From positions 1,240,001 through 1,304,000 of the forward strand of contig OY725502.1 in NCBI GenBank assembly GCA_963281255.1: DNA of 64,000 nucleotides. Direction: 5' to 3'. The DNA comes from Aphrocallistes beatrix. Lineage: Eukaryota; Porifera; Hexactinellida; Sceptrulophora; Aphrocallistidae. The position numbers and the translations under genes were made by a program. Shown here one piece after another: positions 44,637 to 54,950 of the stretch. Under the pieces are notes generated by a model that saw only the letters and a list, made by a program, of their open reading frames with translations, did no database searches and was not told where the DNA came from. The number at the start of each line of letters is the position of its first letter. The stretch's first letter is position 1.

Positions 44637-44760
44637 ATAAACTTGGCTAGAGAGGAATGAAAATAGTGGAATTCATGAATCCTACAGGAATAGCTCTCGA
44701 TCCTGAATACAACACTATCATTGTTTCTTCGCAGAACCCTGGAAGTGCTTCTGAATAGAT
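44637..44760 (+). pseudogene. Possible NHL-repeat fragment
   Basis: Plus-strand frame reads FMNPTGIALDPEYNTIIVSSQ before a stop, like one NHL propeller repeat (PxGIAxDxxxNxxVxD). No RING, B-box or further repeats are seen, so at most a relic of a TRIM/NHL-type gene. Confidence 0.25.
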
Positions 44761-45405
44761 TGACATGTCGTGATTCTAATTTGGAATTCTATGTTTAGCT
44801 ACCAAGTATTAACATCTATTTGGAGATTATTCTCCTCTTTAGTTATACTACTGACACTTTTTTTTTCATTAACCAAGCTGTAGAATGCAAAGAATATATA
44901 TATTATATTTGTAAGTAGTATACTAATCGTGTTGGGTATTGTGAAACTGAAGCACAGGATTATTAAACTAAAATAGCATCGACAGATCGAGATCACAGGA
45001 CAGGACATCCATCCTAAATATGTAGAACCCGGACTCTCAGATCTGAAAGTATTCAAAATTCTCCATTCGCAAAAGAAAAGCCAGCTTTGAATGAAAAGAA
45101 TTTGTTTATCAACTAAAATAAGTGAATTCTTTTGTTCAAAATATATTTAAATTAGTGAATTGGTTATAGCATGTGGCGAGTGGGAAATTAATATTAATAA
45201 GTGACAGCCAAGTTCCAAGACATGGTTATGTTAGCATTGTAACAATTGATTGTGGGCCAAGTTTTCCGCGCCAATCTACACACGAAACTAATTAATAATT
45301 AATAATTATTGAACAAATACCAGCATATCGCAGTGCTCCTAATTCTAACAATAACTAACCATAATAACTAATATTCAGACTATTTCCTAAATCAGTGGCA
45401 TAGCA

Positions 45406-45864
45406 TTACTTCTTCTTAGACACTCCCACTGTCTTTCCTTTCCTCCCGGTGGTCTTGGTATGCTGTCCACGGACCCTGAGTCCCCAATAGTGTCTGAGAC
45501 CCCTATGTGCGCGGATCTTCTTCAACTTCTCCAAGTCCTCACGAAGCTTGTTGTCTAATGCGTTGCTTAGCAACTGTTGGAATTTGCCGTCTTTGGCATC
45601 TTTTTGACGGTTGAGGAAATACTTGGGGATCTTGTACTGAATGGGATTCTGAAGAATGGTCATCAGACGGTCCACTTCTTCTTCTGTCAGTTCTCCCGCC
45701 CGCTTGGTCATGTCGATGTCTGCCTTCTTCAGACAAATATTTGCGTATCGCCGACCCACGCCCTTTATCGATGTTATCCCAAACATGATCTTCTCTTTTC
45801 CATCTATGTTCGTTCCGAGCACTCGCAGAATGTGCTGGAACTTGTCTGGGATTACAAGAGACAT
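45406..45864 (-). CDS. RPS18: Small-subunit ribosomal protein uS13 (RPS18)
   Basis: Single exon, 152 residues, the exact length of animal RPS18. Start [19 protein letters not shown], then [12 protein letters not shown], and [20 protein letters not shown] near the end are essentially invariant in animals. The protein is in the head of the 40S subunit and contacts the P-site tRNA and the 60S subunit. Animal RPS18 genes usually have introns, so a single-exon copy could be a retrocopy, but the perfectly kept frame argues that it is functional. Confidence 0.97.
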   Translation of the reverse strand: MSLVIPDKFQHILRVLGTNIDGKEKIMFGITSIKGVGRRYANICLKKADIDMTKRAGELTEEEVDRLMTILQNPIQYKIPKYFLNRQKDAKDGKFQQLLSNALDNKLREDLEKLKKIRAHRGLRHYWGLRVRGQHTKTTGRKGKTVGVSKKK

Positions 45865-46586
45865 CGCTAATTATAAAAACCAAAACTAGTATAAATAGAG
45901 AGCAAAAATAGGGGATTCCACGAAGAATTTGGATCCTCTCCCCCGGTCCTTATATTTCGAAATATTTGTACACCCCTCGGAACCAATATTTCAGAGACAT
46001 ACCCTAAGTTGACTAATTCATGAATTATCAATGAATTACTCAAAATTTGTAACTAAAATAATGAAAAAAATATTTGATATTTCGCTTAGGGACTGAGCAA
46101 TGTTAGAGGTATATAACATGTGCAACCTTTTAACCACTTTTGGGCATAGAATCTGCACTAATGTTTGAGATTTTGAATAATTCATTAATTGAATAATTCA
46201 TAATTCTTCATCATCTTTCAATGAATTAGTCAACTTAGGTGCCATACCTAATTTATGGTATGGAACGGAACGGAACTGTTCCGTAAATTAGGCATTTATA
46301 ATATCCGGAATGGGATATTCCGTAAAATAGGTATTTAAATCCGGAACCGTTCCGTCAAATTCCGTAAATCAGTAGGTATTCAGATTTCCCGGAATGTCCA
46401 TATTTCAGTGTTATATTGAAATACGTATAAGGACCACCGTTATACAGAGGTCAATTGTAATAGGACCACAGGACTACTTTAATTAAGTGACCGTTATGTA
46501 CAGGTGACAGCTATACAGGGTGGCCGTTATAGTAGCAGGTTCTACTGAATTCCTCTTAACTGCAATTCAGGCATATATTGAAAATT

Positions 46587-46676
46587 ACTATTCGCATGCG
46601 AATAAGCTACTATTCGCATGCGAATATGCTATTATTCGCATATGCAAATAAGTTACTATTCGCATGCGAATAAGCA
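46587..46676. repeat. Array of ATTCGCATGCGAAT palindromes
   Basis: Four near-perfect palindromes, three ATTCGCATGCGAAT and one ATTCGCATATGCAAAT, spaced about 20-25 bp apart by AAGCTACT-type linkers. Similar units recur at 47,278-47,335 and 53,650-53,765. Confidence 0.85.
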
Positions 46677-47055
46677 ACAATTACGAATCAGCTGATTCAA
46701 GGAACTGTTACTACACGAAAAATAGACACCCCCAGAATGGTTCCCCAGGTCCATATATTTCGTAATATTTGGACCCCCTTCGGAACTAATACATATTTCA
46801 GTGTTATCCTCGAAAATATATGGACCATCATTATACAAAGGTCAATTGTAATAGGAAAGTCGACCACGGGACAATTTTTAAGTGGATGCAATGTACAGGT
46901 GACCGCTATAAAAATTTGTTGAATATAATATTGTAAAATCGGGATGTCCCGCCAAGAACGGAATGGGTGGCGTGTATGGAAGGCTTTTCAGTTGTCATTA
47001 GTACAGTAAACAAATGCTCTCTGTGACTAATAGTGACTCTAGTCATGATTACGTC

Positions 47056-47221
47056 AGGGCCGTATTCTCGGGGTGAGGATTGGTAGGGTCTATGGGCTAG
47101 GACTCCGGATTGGTAGGGCTATTTTGGACAAATCGTATCATAGCTAATGAAGGTAATAGCCTTCGGCTAATTCATGTAAGGCAAAGGCCCTACCAACCCG
47201 ACCGGAGCCTACGCCTATGTC
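47056..47221. mobile_element. MITE family member (GGCGTAGGCTCCGG ends)
   Basis: Left end CAGGGCCGTATTCTCGGGG, right end CCGGAGCCTACGCCTATG, with internal GATTGGTAGGG and CCTACCAACCC. Related copies lie at 53,430-53,591 and, inverted, at about 61,849-62,003. Flanking sequence on the right is shared with the 53.5 kb copy, so those two are part of a larger duplicated block. Confidence 0.65.
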
Positions 47222-47563
47222 ATTCTGTGGGAGTCCAAAATCTTTGTGACATTTCATTGAATATGATCCATAATTGTAATTTATTCGCATATGCAAATAC
47301 TAGTAGTAACTTGTTCGCATGCGAATAGTAGTTTTTAATACCTCATAATTCTAGCAGATTCTGTTGGTGGAACGCAGCGATTGCGATGGAAAGTGAAGAG
47401 ATATATCCCACTTTTGACTAATCTTGTTTTGATTGCCGCCTGCAAAACAATCAATAATTCACATATGTTTTACAATTAATTAAAACGTCAAATCTTGTAA
47501 AGTAAAATATCTGAAAATTTCAGGCAGTATGCTTAACTAAACGTGCTCCAAATTAACATCGGG

Positions 47564-47621
47564 ACATTTCGCCTTTCCAACCTAACAAGCCTGCTGGTTG
47601 TCAGGTTGGAAAGGCGAAATG
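47564..47621. repeat. Short perfect hairpin
   Basis: A 20-bp arm starting ACATTTCGCC is exactly complementary to the arm at 47,602-47,621, with an 18-base loop. Partial pairing extends outwards (CCAAATTA with TAATTTTGG). Confidence 0.75.
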
Positions 47622-47775
47622 TAATTTTGGCCCTTAAGATTTTCTATTAGTCAACCGGACTGTTAGCTTATATGATGGATAAGAACAGTGTAGACCAGAA
47701 CTAAACTGTTGAGTTCTTGAAATTCGTTAATGATGTTTAGGAAATGTTCAATGTGAATTGGGTAGGGAAGAATAG

Positions 47776-48156
47776 TCAAGTCAAGTCAAGTCAAGTCATG
47801 TCAAGTCAAATCAAGTCAAGTCAAGTCAAGTCAAGTCAAGTCAAGTCAAGTCAAGTCATGTCAAGTCAAGTCAAGTCAAGTCATGTCAAGTCAAGTCAAG
47901 TCAAGTCAAGTCAAGTCATGTCAAGTCAAGTCAAGTCAAGTCAAGTCATGTCAAGTCATGTCAAGTCAAGTCATGTCAAGTCAAGTCAAGTCATGTCAAG
48001 TCATGTCAAGTCAAGTCAAGTCATGTCAAGTCAAGTCATGTCAAGTCAAGTCAAGTCAAGTCAAGTCAAGTCAACTCAAGTCAAGTCAAGTCAAGTCAAG
48101 TCAAGTCAAGTCAAGTCAAGTCAAGTCAAGTCAAGTCAAGTCAAGTCAAGTCAAGT
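47776..48156. repeat. TCAAG pentanucleotide array
   Basis: About 380 bp of tandem TCAAG, interspersed with TCATG variants. The long SSQVKSSQVK open frames across it are a by-product of the repeat. A short 27-bp repeat (TCAAGCTAAGTCAAGTCTGTC-like) continues to about 48,240. Confidence 0.97.
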
Positions 48157-48599
48157 CTGTCCCTCAAGCTAAGTCAAGTCTATCTCTCAAGCTAAGTCAA
48201 GTCTGTCTCTCAAGCTAAGTCAAGTCTGTCCCTCAAGTCTCAATATTGTGATTAACTATTCTTTTGATATTTTGTATGTATTAAGTATTAAATAATTCGA
48301 CTATGTGCATTAAAAACCAAATAATATGTCTCATTTCAATTGTTCTGAAATAATAGTTAGTTTGTCAGGGGGGTGAATGCCTAAATTGATGGAAAATTGA
48401 AATACGTATCTACAATATCAAAATTATTGGTTTTGAAGTATTTAACCAATCCATGGTACTAATTTTTGGGTGAGTGCCATTGCCTTGGTATATAGAATGC
48501 TATGGTCTGAGGTATTCCTGAGAGATGTGTAGGCATCTTCCTTGTTTAAATAAGTTTCACCATCCAGGTAGCCAATGAGATAATCAACGAGTAACCGAT

Positions 48600-48777
48600 A
48601 TAGGCAGGGGCGTCGTGCCCATAGTCCCAGGGGGGACCGGGCCCACCAAAATTTTTTCTAGCCTCCTAGATTTTCACTTTTTCCTCACAGATCTTCACTT
48701 GTGCCCACCAGATTTTCATTTGCCCCCCCCCCCCCCCCCACCCCCAATTTTAGAACCACACGACGCCACTGCCTATA
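48600..48777. mobile_element. Probable MITE with GGCAGGGGCGTCGTG ends
   Basis: Begins ATAGGCAGGGGCGTCGTG and ends CACGACGCCACTGCCTAT, an inverted pair, with a C-homopolymer inside and repeated GATTTTCACTT words. No coding capacity. Confidence 0.6.
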
Positions 48778-48819
48778 GGTACTTCAGATTGGTATTAGCA
48801 CAAAACTCGAGGTATTTAA

Positions 48820-49860
48820 AATATTTTAGCGCATGCGCTGTTTTACTTTAGCGCATGCGCTAAAACACTGTAGTGTTTCATATGTTTAAAATATTTTAAA
48901 TATATGAAACACTACAGTGTTTTAGCGCATGCACTAAAATGAAAACAGCGCATGCGCTAAAGTAAAACAGCGCATGCGCTAAAATAAACAGCGCATGCGC
49001 TAAAGTAAAACAGCGCATGCGCTAAAATATTTTAAATATATGACAAGTATGTATATTTCATATTGCATTTTGTAAAATGTCATGGAAAGTGTTGTGTCGT
49101 GTCGTGTTGTGTCGTGTCGTGTCGTGTCGTGTCGTGTCGTGTCGTGTCGTGTCGTGTCGTGTCGTGTCGTGTCGAATATTTTAGCGCATGCGCTAAAATA
49201 AACAGCGCATGCGCTAAAGTAAAACAGCGCATGCGCTAAATATTTTAAATATATGACAAGTATGTACTGTATATTTCATATTGCATTTTGTAAAATGTCA
49301 TGGAAAGTGTTGTGTCGTGTCGTGTCGTGTCGTGTCGTGTCGAATATTTTAGCGCATGCGCTAAAATAAACAGCGCATGCGCTAAAGTAAAACAGCGCAT
49401 GCGCTAAATATTTTAAATATATGGCAAGTATGTATATTTCATATTGCATTTTGTAAAATGTCATGGAAAGTGTTGTGTCGTGTCGTGTCGTGTTGTGTTG
49501 TGTTGTGTTGTGTCGTGTCGTGTTGTGTTGTGTCGTGTCGTGTCGTGTCGTGTCGTGTCGTGTCGTGTCGTGTCGTGTCGTGTCGTGTCGTGTCGTGTCG
49601 TGTCGTGTCGTGTCGTGTCGTGTCGTGTCGTGTCGAATATTTTAGCGCATGCGCTAAAATAAACAGCGCATGCGCTAAAATAAACAGCGCATGCGCTAAA
49701 GTAAAACAGCGCATGCGCTAAAATATTTTAAATATATGACAAGTATGTATATTTCATATTGCATTTTGTAAAATGTCATGGAAAGTGTTGTATCGTGTCG
49801 TGTCGTGTCGTGTCGTGTCGAATATTTTAGCGCATGCACTAAAATATTTTAAATATATGC
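48820..49860. repeat. Higher-order satellite: AGCGCATGCGCT palindromes alternating with GTCGT arrays
   Basis: A composite unit is repeated about four times: TATTTCATATTGCATTTTG and GTCATGGAAAGTGTTGTG, then a GTCGT pentanucleotide array of varying length (longest about 49,470-49,635), then AATATTTTAGCGCATGCGCT and two to four more AGCGCATGCGCT palindromes joined by AAAATAAAC or AAAGTAAAAC, then an AAATATATGACAAGTATG end. Array length and palindrome number vary between units. No coding capacity. Confidence 0.95.
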
Positions 49861-49934
49861 AAAACTCGTACTGTTGTTTATTCCCATCTCTTCCGTTGAT
49901 AAATAATGAATATAGCACTCATTCACACATATGT

Positions 49935-50063
49935 ATAATTTTAGGAGTTGCTACAGATTACGAATCCTAAATTTTTTTTAACTGATCGTTTGGAAAGGGG
50001 ACTTCCAAACGATCAGTTAAAAAAAATTAGAATTCGTAACCTGTAGCAAATCCTAAAGTTATA
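49935..50063. repeat. Foldback palindrome next to PSTK
   Basis: Two arms of about 60 bp, centred on a 7-base loop at 49,996-50,002, pair almost perfectly (ACTGATCGTTTGGAA with its complement at the centre; few mismatches outwards). Looks like a small foldback or MITE. Confidence 0.9.
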
Positions 50064-50195
50064 TTTGATTACATGTATGTCTATCATTAAGTCTAACTAT
50101 AGGGGGTTCTAATCAGACTATTAATAAATTGAATAACAACATCTGCATACATAACTATCTCAACCGGGATATCAATTACTAATTTCTAATATTAG

Positions 50196-51162
50196 CTACC
50201 TACTGAGTTCCAAGCATTGCTTCCTCATCATTTGAACAACTACGAGTTCAATCTCGCTTGGTGTCACTTCGTTCTCGAAAGTTTCTTCACTCAACTGATC
50301 CAGAACTTCCTTTCTTTTTACATTGCACTTCTCAGCATACAGAGCTTGCTTTCCCAATTCCTTCTTACTTTCCTCCTTTACCATACTTCCTACTAACTTT
50401 CTAAGCGCGATGTCGCATTGGTGTGTGATACTAGCATTCGTTTCGTTCTGAGCTGCTTCTTTATGGGAGAGGATCTGCTCAGAATCTGCTAAAGGAGGCG
50501 GTAGTTTTAATGAAGATTCCTGCATTTTTGTGACAATTGCATCGAATTCAAACTCTTTAGCAGTATCAATCTTGATTGTTTCTTGTTCCCATTTGAAAAC
50601 GGACCCAGCTGGATTAGACAATTGTCCATGAATGTTTAGAATAGTTTGCTCAGGGACTGGCTGTTCTCTTGCCTTGTTGCGGACTATGCACTCTTCAAGA
50701 CTTGTTTCAAAGCAAAGCTGTAAGAAACCAGTTCTATGCTTCCTAGCAAGTCTGTAGTATTCGTACCGCATGCTCCTGTAGTGGAATGTATCGTCGAGGA
50801 CAAGTATTATGGCTTTATTATTGAAGTCTGTATGCAATTGTGATATTAGCAAATCAGAAAACTGTTTATCAGGGCACTCTCCAAAAGGATAGCCTAAGTA
50901 ACTGTCAATTTGTTCTCGCAAAAAATCTCGATGCTTTTTCCAAATGAAAGTTTCATCAGGAGAACCTCCAGCTTGACATCTAGTATCCCTCGGAAGAAAT
51001 GCATCAAACTCAACACAAATTAAACTCAAATTAGACTCAGTTGATTCGAGGATAGCTCTTGAAAGAATGAATGAAAGTGGACTTCCCACTTGCTGGAATG
51101 CCAATCAATATGCAGAGCAATTTAACACCCAGTTTCAAACTAGCTGAACCTAAGCTAGCCAT
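50196..51162 (-). CDS. PSTK: L-seryl-tRNA(Sec) kinase with a +1 frameshift after the P-loop
   Basis: PSTK phosphorylates Ser-tRNA(Sec), the step before SepSecS makes selenocysteine. A frame starting at 51,162 reads MASLGSASLKLG and the P-loop GIPASGKST, then meets a stop. The next frame, open from about 51,104 to 50,196, carries the rest: ICVEFDAFLPRD, FLREQID, a kinase core ILVLDDTFHYRSMRYEYYRLA matching recalled PSTK, the LEECIVRN lid region, and the C-terminal helical domain. Skipping one base within about 51,061-51,080, a TTCATTCATTC run, would join them at the right spacing. No intron is apparent there. A sequencing error is the simplest view; a recent inactivating mutation or +1 frameshifting are the alternatives. 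The length, about 320 residues, fits the family. Confidence 0.85.
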
Positions 51163-52463
51163 AATATATGTATATCTTGTCATTTGAACAAATTGAGGGT
51201 AAAGACAATCTACAGAAACTCCTGTTATTAACGGTAAACGGATGTTTCGTCGCTGATATCTCTCCTAATGGAATTACAAACTGTTGGGAAACATGAATTG
51301 GTTCTCAAGCTGAATAGAATGAATAGGAGTGAGGATTTTGGAGAGTATTATGTATAAGAGCAAAGAGAAAGTGGGCATTTTGGGTTTGAAATAATACCAA
51401 ATGGCACGCGAGAGTGGTATTTTTATTTCGTGAGGGGGTGGGTGATTGTCATTTATTATTTGTTAGAATGAATGGGAGAATGAAAGTGAGGATTCGATCA
51501 TTTCATTCAAAGAAATATCAGCGACGAAACATCCGCCATTTCACGCCTCTAGAGCTACCGCGATCCGTACAACTAACTTACCCGTCCGGCCCAGTTCAGA
51601 TCGAGTGTAGACCACATGGAAGAACACTGAGTCCGCAGTCCCATAGGATTGACACGTCTTTTTGGCTGTCTTTTTAGTGAAAAAGTCAATTTGATTCATA
51701 ACTCTTTGCAATAGTGTGGCAACTATGTGACACAATTTACAATTATCATTATTAAGTATCGTACGTGTAATTGAACTTTGGAGCAGTTCTAATGTCATCA
51801 TCTTTCTCTCTAAATCAATGATAATTTAGCTTCATCGATTCCCTTGGGAGAGCGAAATGATGTCCTTTTTTCATCCTTACTCAATAATGAAAACTGAAAT
51901 AATCTGGTTATTTGCTCCGAACGACAGAGTAGTTGGATAACACTTCTGGCATTAGGAAAATCTTGCATACATGCCAACCGTCCCGGGGTTTTTTTCACTC
52001 TTCTCCTGAGCTAATTTTGACAAGTGTCCCGTTTTTACATGAAATCTCCCCATGTCCGTTTTTTGGGATTCCGTGTATAATACCTTTCTGATGCGTCCCG
52101 CTTTTATCATCAGGTTGACATGTATGATCTTGACTAATGGCAACTACGTTAAGCTTAAGGTATTCGATCAATTCTTTTGATGGACCCATAGAAATTCCGT
52201 CGAAGATAACGACAAAGGTTTATTTTTGCATTCGGGGCAGGAAAATCGTCACTGGACATGTTCTCTGGACTTTTCAATATGTGAATTTATCATACAGTTT
52301 CGAAAAGGAGATATGCAGAAGTAACACCCGTAAAAACCCTAGATCAACCGTTGAAACTAGTTTCCAGCATATTTTTGAGATCTATTCACTTTATGTACGA
52401 TATATTGTATACATAAATAAATTAATTTAAAAAAAAATTGTATACATAAATAAATAAATAAAA
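51163..52463. other. Repeat-rich spacer, no gene
   Basis: Open frames here have no recognisable domain. A block near 51,968-52,130 carries repeated CCGTCCCG and TCCCGTTTTT-type words that recur near 62,690. Nothing codes for a protein I can support. Confidence 0.35.
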
Positions 52464-52655
52464 TAATTACACGTGTAATTACATGTGTAATTACACGTGT
52501 AATTACATGTGTAATTACATGTGTAATTACACGTGTAATTACATGTGTAATTACACGTGTAATTACATGTGTAATTACACGTGTAATTACATGTGTAATT
52601 ACACGTGTAATTACATGTGTAATTACATGTGTAATTACACGTGTAATTACATGTA
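52464..52655. repeat. Tandem ACACGTGTAATT/ACATGTGTAATT array
   Basis: About sixteen copies of a 12-bp unit in which ACACGTGTAATT alternates with ACATGTGTAATT. Each joint forms AATTACACGTGTAATT, a perfect palindrome with a CACGTG E-box at the centre. Confidence 0.95.
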
Positions 52656-52693
52656 ATTTCACATTCCGAATATTTTATTTCCGAAACTGTCGT

Positions 52694-52921
52694 TCAACCA
52701 AACCCAGACCTATAGCCATAAGGACAAACTATCTTTTGAGCAGTAGCAAATTTTAAGGTGTCAATATATGTATATCTGCCAAAATGCACACCAGATGAAA
52801 TATCTTTTCGACGTAATTTCCATCGATAAAATCTCCGTCGATGTAGTGTCCTCCATTCCATTTTAGATATTAGGCCGGATTGAATTATCCTTCTTTGTCC
52901 ATTGCAAATCATCGCGCGCAC
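52694..52921 (-). pseudogene. Possible transposase relic (ISXO2-like?)
   Basis: A 75-residue frame reads FYRWKLRRKDISSGVHFG and later KIVCPYGYRSGFG. The WxLRRKDIS...G..F pattern is reminiscent of the zinc-ribbon/DDE start of ISXO2-like transposases. Evidence is weak and no catalytic triad is present. Confidence 0.25.
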
Positions 52922-53211
52922 TGACGTATCCTATTTGAGTTGTAATTGTACATTCAGGTAATTCAATAGCATAGCTATGTCCCATACATTGGCTGGTTTT
53001 ACTGTATTTTTTGATACGTAGTACTCTATTGGATACGTCAGGGTTCTATCTGCAGGGGGAAGCTTCCCCCCCCCCAATTTAACATCCTAGATAGAACCTT
53101 GTACGTACTGTACTACCATGTACAGGGCTATCAACCTGAGGTCACGAAATCGTGAGATTAGGTTTTTACTTTTTGAGATTAGGTTTTTAAATCGTGAGAT
53201 TAGGTTATTAT

Positions 53212-53275
53212 ACGCAGATAAGTATGATTGTCATACTTATCTGCGTATTATTATACGCAGATAAGTATGACAATC
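53212..53275. repeat. Nested hairpin of CGCAGATAAGTATGA units
   Basis: ATACGCAGATAAGTATGA and its exact complement alternate, and the unit repeats once more, so the segment can fold in two registers. No gene. Confidence 0.8.
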
Positions 53276-53429
53276 ATTATCTACGTACTCAAGGATCATG
53301 ATCTCCATACTCGCACTTAAGGGAGACCGATCATTTAAGAGTGGTCCATATATTTCAGTATAACTTTGAAATATTGGTTCCGAGGGGTCCAAATATTTCG
53401 AATTGTAAGGACCGGGGGATACCATTCCA

Positions 53430-53591
53430 GGGGCCGTAGACTCGGAATGAGGATTGGGTGGGGCCTTTAGGTTTGCATGATTGGTATGGCCATTTTGGAT
53501 AAATTGTATCATAGCTAATGAAGGTAATAGCCGTCGGCTAATTCATGTAAGGCAAAGGCCCTACCAACCCGACCGGAGCCTACGCCTATGT
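53430..53591. mobile_element. MITE family member, second copy
   Basis: Left end CAGGGGCCGTAGACTCGG, right end CCGGAGCCTACGCCTATG. Same family as 47,056-47,221; the sequence after it up to about 53,770 is also shared with that locus. Confidence 0.7.
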
Positions 53592-53649
53592 CATTCTGTG
53601 AGAGTCCAAAATCTTTGTGACATTTCCTTGAATATGATTCATAATTTTA

Positions 53650-53765
53650 ATTTATTTGCATATGCAAATAGTAGCTTATTCGCATGCAAATAGTAGCTTA
53701 TTTGCATGCAAATAGTAGCTTATTTCCATGCGAATAGTAGCTTATTTGCATGCGAATAGTAGTTT
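53650..53765. repeat. Array of octamer-like ATTTGCATGCAAAT palindromes
   Basis: Five palindromic units (ATTTGCATATGCAAAT, ATTCGCATGCAAAT, ATTTGCATGCAAAT, ATTTCCATGCGAAT, ATTTGCATGCGAAT), about 20 bp apart and joined by AGTAGCTT. ATGCAAAT is the POU octamer core. Confidence 0.85.
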
Positions 53766-53769
53766 TTAA

Positions 53770-54950
53770 TACCTCAATTCAGGTGTGTTTTATTGCTTTA
53801 TGATTTGACGGAATAAATAATTTCAGCACTTAGGGGAGACCAATCATTTCAGAGTGGTCCATATATTTCAGTATAACACTGAAATATTGGTTCCGGGGGG
53901 CCATATATTAATTCCGTGACAGGGAGAAGTTCTAATATTGTTGCGATTAGGAGCTGATACTCATTGATTAGGTGTCTGTAGAGCTAGGCAGCCAAAGTAA
54001 CTTTGTAAGCAAGAAAAGGAAAAAGGGATGAATAATAAAAAATCTCGGACCGATAGTGCAGTTTCAGTAAGTGCCTCGAGGTAACGTGAAATGTAAATAT
54101 AATAATACATCGGGATTCGGGACATACTCATTTTGAGCGAAATTTGAAATCGAAATAGGAGAGTACCCTAAATAAACTGTTGAGATCTCGCTCACTTAAA
54201 ATACGAATGTTTCCGAAGGTGCGAACTGCGAAAAATATGTTAAAACTCATAAAATATTCACGATATTATTACTTTCGAAGTGTAAATTTCGGATTCTACA
54301 CATTTAAATACTCTTAAGAAATTCGTTGAGATTACGTTTCAAACTCAATTAGTGGAGATCAAAATTCCTACTTAGAAAGGTACACGTAATTCAATGTTCA
54401 GTGAATTAATCTTTATTCCAAGGTAGGGCAGTAGCCACCAGATTTAAAGTAGTTGGTATCCCTTATCAGTAAAATTCATTTGCGTCTCAGGAATACAATT
54501 CATTAACAATAGAAGAATCAATTCAATTGATTAATGTGATAACTAATATTTGGTATATGTCCTAAACCCCTCCCAATATTTGAAGTCAAAGTTCAAAAAT
54601 GAGTTATTTTACCTTCATTAATTTAGTAAAATGGATTGATTATTTGTGTGAATATTTACCATTTGATCGGTACTAGAGTCAACGATTGTGTTTGATATTT
54701 GTTCCTGAGGCATAGCACCATAGTTGTGTTAACTAATATTTGGTATATGATATGAATTGGTATATGAATTACTGCATCACAAAGTTGCTTGTATTTGTGG
54801 TCATTGCTAATTAGTAGAATTATTAGATTACTACAATGGTCTCAGCTGAGAGTAAGCTGCTCATCAGTCGCAGATGTTGTTTCTCTAGTATAACACAGGA
54901 GATAATGTATTTAAGCGAAGAACAAAATTTAAATCATTTAGTAACTAATA
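53770..54950. other. Spacer upstream of the receptor gene
   Basis: AT-rich; no exon, repeat array or regulatory motif that I can support. It should contain the adhesion-GPCR promoter. Confidence 0.35.

Noticed and set aside
46587-46676. CRISPR array
   Set aside because: Units are short palindromes with near-constant linkers and no unique spacers, in a spliced eukaryotic genome.
47744-48218. Long Ser-Gln-Val-Lys repeat proteins
   Set aside because: They are translations of a TCAAG simple repeat, open in several frames at once.
49439-49721. Cys-Val-rich or His-Asp-Thr-rich proteins
   Set aside because: Artefacts of the GTCGT array, open in multiple frames on both strands.
52357-52662. Repetitive VITHVITR protein
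   Set aside because: Translation of the 12-bp ACACGTGTAATT array.
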